Assembly: GCA_030544235.1 (NCBI GenBank)
Contig: CM060476.1
Coordinates: 28,498,733-28,562,732, forward strand
DNA: 64,000 nt
Reading direction: 5' to 3'
From: Lepturacanthus savala
Lineage: Eukaryota > Chordata > Actinopteri > Scombriformes > Trichiuridae
Under the pieces are notes generated by a model that was given only the letters and a program-made list of their open reading frames with translations, was not told where the DNA came from and did not search any database. Position 1 is the stretch's first letter, and every line of letters begins with the position of its first letter. A program made the translations under genes and the position numbers. Shown in pieces: positions 59,973 through 64,000 of the stretch.

Positions 59973-62900
59973 GGAGCACTTCTATGGGGAGAAAGGCACT
60001 GGATATTTAGCATGGCGCCTTAAGACCATGTCCAGGTATACAGCAAAAAGACCAGCCAAGACAGCTGCATTGGTTGAAGCACAAGGACCAAAGCGCCGAA
60101 GATTGGCCACTTTACCTGAGCAGCTTGATGAAGATGCATGCAGGGAAGCCATCATTTCTGAATCACCCCCATGATAAAGCAAATGTGTTTCAGAAAATGA
60201 ACATGACCTTTCAGCCAAAACCTAGTGCATGACCCACAGAGAACGGCAGATGTTTCTAAAACATTTCCATGGTACTTTGATGTTTGATGTCAAAGGGCTG
60301 GTGAGTTATTTATTTAGAGTTTACTATTTTGTTTCTTGAATTTAAGTACAATATGCTGATTATTTTCAAATGTTTGTGCATTTATGATTCTATGATCAAC
60401 AGCTGAATCAAGACTTCGTTCTACTGTTTGGAACTGAAACAGCCTCCAAGATGCTTGAGAAGTGGGACACAACTTTCAGGTCCAAGATTATCAGTGAGGC
60501 TAAACACCTTACTCAGTCAATTGACCTGTGCCGACTTCTAAAAGCTGCTGAGAAACAGGCAAACAACGATGATGACAGTAAGCTAATGAACATGTTTGAT
60601 TTTTATTCTTTACTGCAAGTGCTGGTTAATGGGGTATTCCTGCATGATACTAATGGGCTTTTTTCTCCATCTTATTTTCCTACTGATAGGGTGGGACAGT
60701 GACATGGCTTCTCTGCTGCTCCTTCTCCATCTCCTGCCACCCACAGCTGGATGGAAGAGGACTAAGATAAGTCCCAGTGATGCAGTGGAAAAAATGTTGC
60801 ACTTTCACAAGGTATGCATGTCTTCTATTATCTAAACAGCAAGTATTTTATATGTATTAACTCAATTTGAAATACACTTAAATGAAAGTCTTCTCTCTCT
60901 TGTCCTCTATTACACACACACACACACACACACACACTAACTCTTGTACTCAAGATCATTGTATGTGTCACTTTTCAACATATTCAGGTTTCAAAAAACA
61001 TTTAATCAGTTCACATGTGGAAAATTCTTGTGAAAATGCAGATGCAGCAAGGCCAGAGTCATGTCAAACTAATATCCAAATGCCGCAAGATATCTCAGAA
61101 GTTGCTAGAACAAACATCACGCAGACCCCAGAATATCCATGCTTTGATAGTGAATCAGGTCAAAGACAAAGAAAACATAGAAAATATCTGTCCTTCAATT
61201 ATTGCTAAACTACAAGCAAATGGTGTTGCAAATAGTGTCATTTCATCAGTTGTTGGTGATGTGGAAGAACTTAGTAGTGGGATGCACTCAGGTTAAGCAG
61301 CAAGTACTGTCTGCTGTGCCTATAGATAATCCTTTGAGAGAAACATTGGTAAAAGATCTGGAAACCTTTGAAAACCCATTTGAGTACTTGAATACTGAAA
61401 GCAAAAGAGTAAATTATTTCAACAAGAAATGGGGTGTTGTGGAACCAGTAGAAAAATGTTAGGAATTCGATATGATACAAGACGAAATAAACAGATACCT
61501 ATGATTAGGTCCCAGTGAATGATACATTTGTTTACATCCCAATTTTGGAAACGATCAAATTCATGTTCCGAAATTCTGATATTTGCAAACTACTTGAGGA
61601 AACACGTTCATCAAAACTTGACGTATACAGTGATTTTTGTGACAGAAATTATTTTAGGACCCATCCACTGTTCTCTAAACACCAGAATTCTTTACAAATC
61701 CAGTTGTTCTATGATGATTTTGAGACTGCGAACCCACTTGGGTCAAAACGTGGTGTTCACAAAATAGGTGCTCTGTATTTTGTCCTCAGAAATCTTCCAC
61801 CAAAGTTTAGCTCTGCCCTGATGAATATTCATTTGATTGCATTGTTTCACACTGAAGACTTGGAAAAAATATGGCTTTGATCCTATTCTAGAGACACTGA
61901 TTAATGACATCAAAACACTTGAGAATTGTGGCCTTCATTTGCCTTTTTCTGTTGAAAAGATCTATGGCCCTGTATGTCAGGTAACTGGGACAACTTGGGG
62001 ATGCACACAATTCTGGGATTCACAGAATCGTTCAGTGGACGTCATTTTTGTTTTGATGACCCCAGAATAATCTTGTGTGGAAAAGAAGTATTTGAAATGC
62101 ACTGCAGTGAATTGCAGTCAGATCCACAAAAGTTATCCGTGTTTGGTTTAAAAAAGGATTCGACTCTGAATGGCCTACATTTCTTTCATGTTTGTAACAA
62201 TTTTTCTTTGGATATTATGCATGACATTCTTGAAGAAGTGGCTCAGTATGAGCTGAAGTTACTGTTTGAATACCTCTCTGAAAACTTTTTGTCGAAACCT
62301 GATCTGTCTAGAATTTATGCCTTTGACTATGGGTATGTGGAGTGCAAAAAACGGCCTACAAGGATAAACTTGGACAGTAGCGACAATAATATTGGGCTCA
62401 ATTCAATTCAGACTCTTTGTCTTGTTCAAAATACTCCTTTGCTTTTTGGTGACATTGTGCCAGAAGGAAACCAAAACTGTCTTTTGCTTTTAATTTTACT
62501 ACAGATAATCAACATTATTTTTTTCTCCATCTGTTTCACTTGGCATGACTGTACTACTTAAACATTTGATAATAGAACACCATGAGTTGTTCAAAGAACT
62601 GTATCCTGATAAAAACCTGATTCCAAAACATCACTTTATGATACATTATCCATCTTGTATCCGAAAAATTGGACCACTAATACATTTGAGGCAAAACACA
62701 GGATTTTCAAAAATACTCTTAAAAACACCAAATCAACCAAACCAAAAAACATCAGATGTCAATTGCATGTCTTTGGGAGACATCCCTTTCAAAATGCACT
62801 GTGTATGGACCTATGAAAAGTATTAATGTGGACAATGAAAACTTTTGCAACGAGTTGGCTCAAGGTTTGCATGTGGAGCGTGCCTCTCAGGACAACCATG

Positions 62901-63211
62901 CAACTAACTGGGTGATAATCAGTGGAACAGAGTATAGGCCAGGGTTGATCATTTGCACTCAGATTGAACATGAAATGCCAGTGTTTCTCAGAATAGAAAA
63001 AATAATTGTTGTTGATAGTATTATCTGCTTCTTTGGAAAAAGGCTTGTCGTTGATCATTTCAGTGAACATTTTCATTCTTACAAAGTATTTGAAAGTGAT
63101 CACAAAGATGTTGTTAAAGCAGATGGTCTTGTGATTTATAAGCCCTTCGATCTACAGAGTTCATATGGTGGAGATAAAGGCCAATATTTAGTGCCATTAT
63201 TTTCTTTGTAA
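59973..63211 (+). pseudogene. CACTA/EnSpm-like transposase pseudogene (copy C)
   Basis: Same layout as in A. The second exon-like block keeps Cys-Arg (no TGA). The core motif reads Met-His-Asp-Ile-Leu-Glu-Glu at 62217-62237, with Gly changed to Glu compared with A and B. The C-terminal frame is 62756-63211. Shared frameshifts show decay before duplication. Confidence 0.7.
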
Positions 63212-63608
63212 ATGTGTATTAAAGAGGTTGGGACTCCTAATATGTACTTAAAGTATTTTTGTAAATGTTTGTATTGATCTTTTTGTGCCAATTCCTATGG
63301 TGCTGGGAAGTTATGGATGTATGAATGCTGTTAATTGATCAGTCAACACTTCTATTCACTTTACATGTAATGTGAAACAGTTATGATATTCTGTTGAATA
63401 AAATAATGTAATATCACAATTTTAGTGCAAAAATACACTATTGTGTGATCACATGACACTGTAGGTTGAAAATTAACACTCACTTAACAGTGAAAGAGAA
63501 TAACACATTTTTGGTGTTAAAAATAAACTTTAATGTGCTATTAAATTACACTGTATTTTGTAAAATTAACACTCCAAGTGGAAGGGAATAACACAATTTA
63601 GAGTCAAA
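63212..63608 (+). mobile_element. CACTA-like subterminal repeats, left of L1 (copy C)
   Basis: Repeated TTAACACT/ACACTGT words up to the L1 target duplication (63609-63623). Confidence 0.5.
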
Positions 63609-63623
63609 AGTGCACCTATATGG

Positions 63624-64000
63624 GACCTCCGGTATGGTGCAGAAATGAGCAGCAGCATAAAACGGAGGCTCCCAGACAGTCTTCAACCCCCCCACAAAAA
63701 ATACTAGATTAACAAATTGAAAAGTGGATTAAGTTTTATGAAAAGGGGGGACAAAAGATAAACCAGAGGAAAAACGCAAGGTAAACCAAAAAAAAACAAT
63801 AAAATACCGACTGAAAGTGAGGACACGCTAGCGGAACACAAGGCTATGGATGCTATCCAAGCTAACATCATTGCGGAGATACAGGCGGTTCGTTCGGACC
63901 TGAAGAAAGAGCTGGTGGACTTTCGAGGAGAAGTAAACCAGAAATTAAGCGATATCGCCTCTGGCTTAAAGGAAATAACAGAAAGAATTGAGGAGACAAA
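63624..64000 (+). mobile_element. L1-clade retrotransposon, 5' part (copy C, cut by window)
   Basis: 5' leader and the start of ORF1 (from 63846), identical in layout to A. The window ends inside the coiled coil. Confidence 0.85.

Larger units (their letters stand above)
51137..64000 (+). repeat. Amplicon copy C (forward), right end cut by window
   Basis: Matches copy A at plus 52073 up to the 1.36-kb indel and at plus 53430 to 53434 after it. It ends in the L1 ORF1 at the window edge, so the MITE, leader region and P2X7-like gene would lie beyond. It is closer to B than to A in carrying the 1.36-kb segment. Confidence 0.95.

Overview
The window looks like repeat-rich nuclear DNA from a ray-finned fish. 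It carries a V-SINE, an L2 retrotransposon with an SGNH-esterase ORF1, L1-clade retrotransposon remains, hAT termini starting CAGAGGTGTCAAGTA, CACTA/EnSpm-like transposase remains, a P2X7-C-terminal-like small gene and long GT/TA microsatellites. Introns with GT-AG ends are visible. No conserved single-copy host gene, rRNA or credible functional tRNA was seen. The species cannot be named from the sequence.

The dominant structure is one large unit (at least 19.5 kb) present three times at near identity. Copy A runs forward (1 to about 19484), copy B runs reversed (51136 down to about 30303), and copy C runs forward again (51137 to the window end, where it is cut off). Homologous A and B positions add up to a nearly constant number (51211, then about 49840), and C equals A plus 52073, later plus 53430. 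B and C are joined directly inside a 189-bp tandem array, forming a spacerless palindrome. A and B flank about 10.8 kb of other sequence. The copies share the same nested transposon insertions, decay mutations and target-site duplications, so they arose by duplication of one already decayed segment, not by separate insertions.

Within one unit, in A orientation, the order is: (1) a 189-bp minisatellite with two strong hairpins; (2) a 374-bp tail; (3) a 5'-truncated LINE; (4) a minus-strand multi-exon Helitron-like pseudogene (cysteine-protease-like domain, basic NPxxR-type repeats, PIF1-type helicase remnant); (5) in B and C only, about 1.36 kb with a piggyBac-like TTAA terminus and extra exon-like blocks; (6) a plus-strand multi-exon CACTA/EnSpm-like transposase pseudogene and its 3' terminus; (7) an L1-type element inserted in that terminus, itself split by a 785-bp hAT MITE; (8) a leader-like region with a splice donor and degenerate monomers; (9) a GAACGA-rich block with 37-bp repeats; (10) a minus-strand three-exon P2X7-C-like gene.

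The spacer between A and B (19485-30302) holds four telomere-type hexamers, hAT ends, an endogenous-retrovirus gag/pro remnant, a V-SINE with clear target duplication, simple repeats, and a fourth, more diverged copy of the array and tail (D). D is interrupted by a 4.56-kb L2 whose ORF1 and ORF2 lie in one frame separated by a single TGA. Most genes here are transposon genes and most are broken. The best coding candidates are L2 ORF2 and the P2X7-like gene, although A and B each carry a different defect in the latter.
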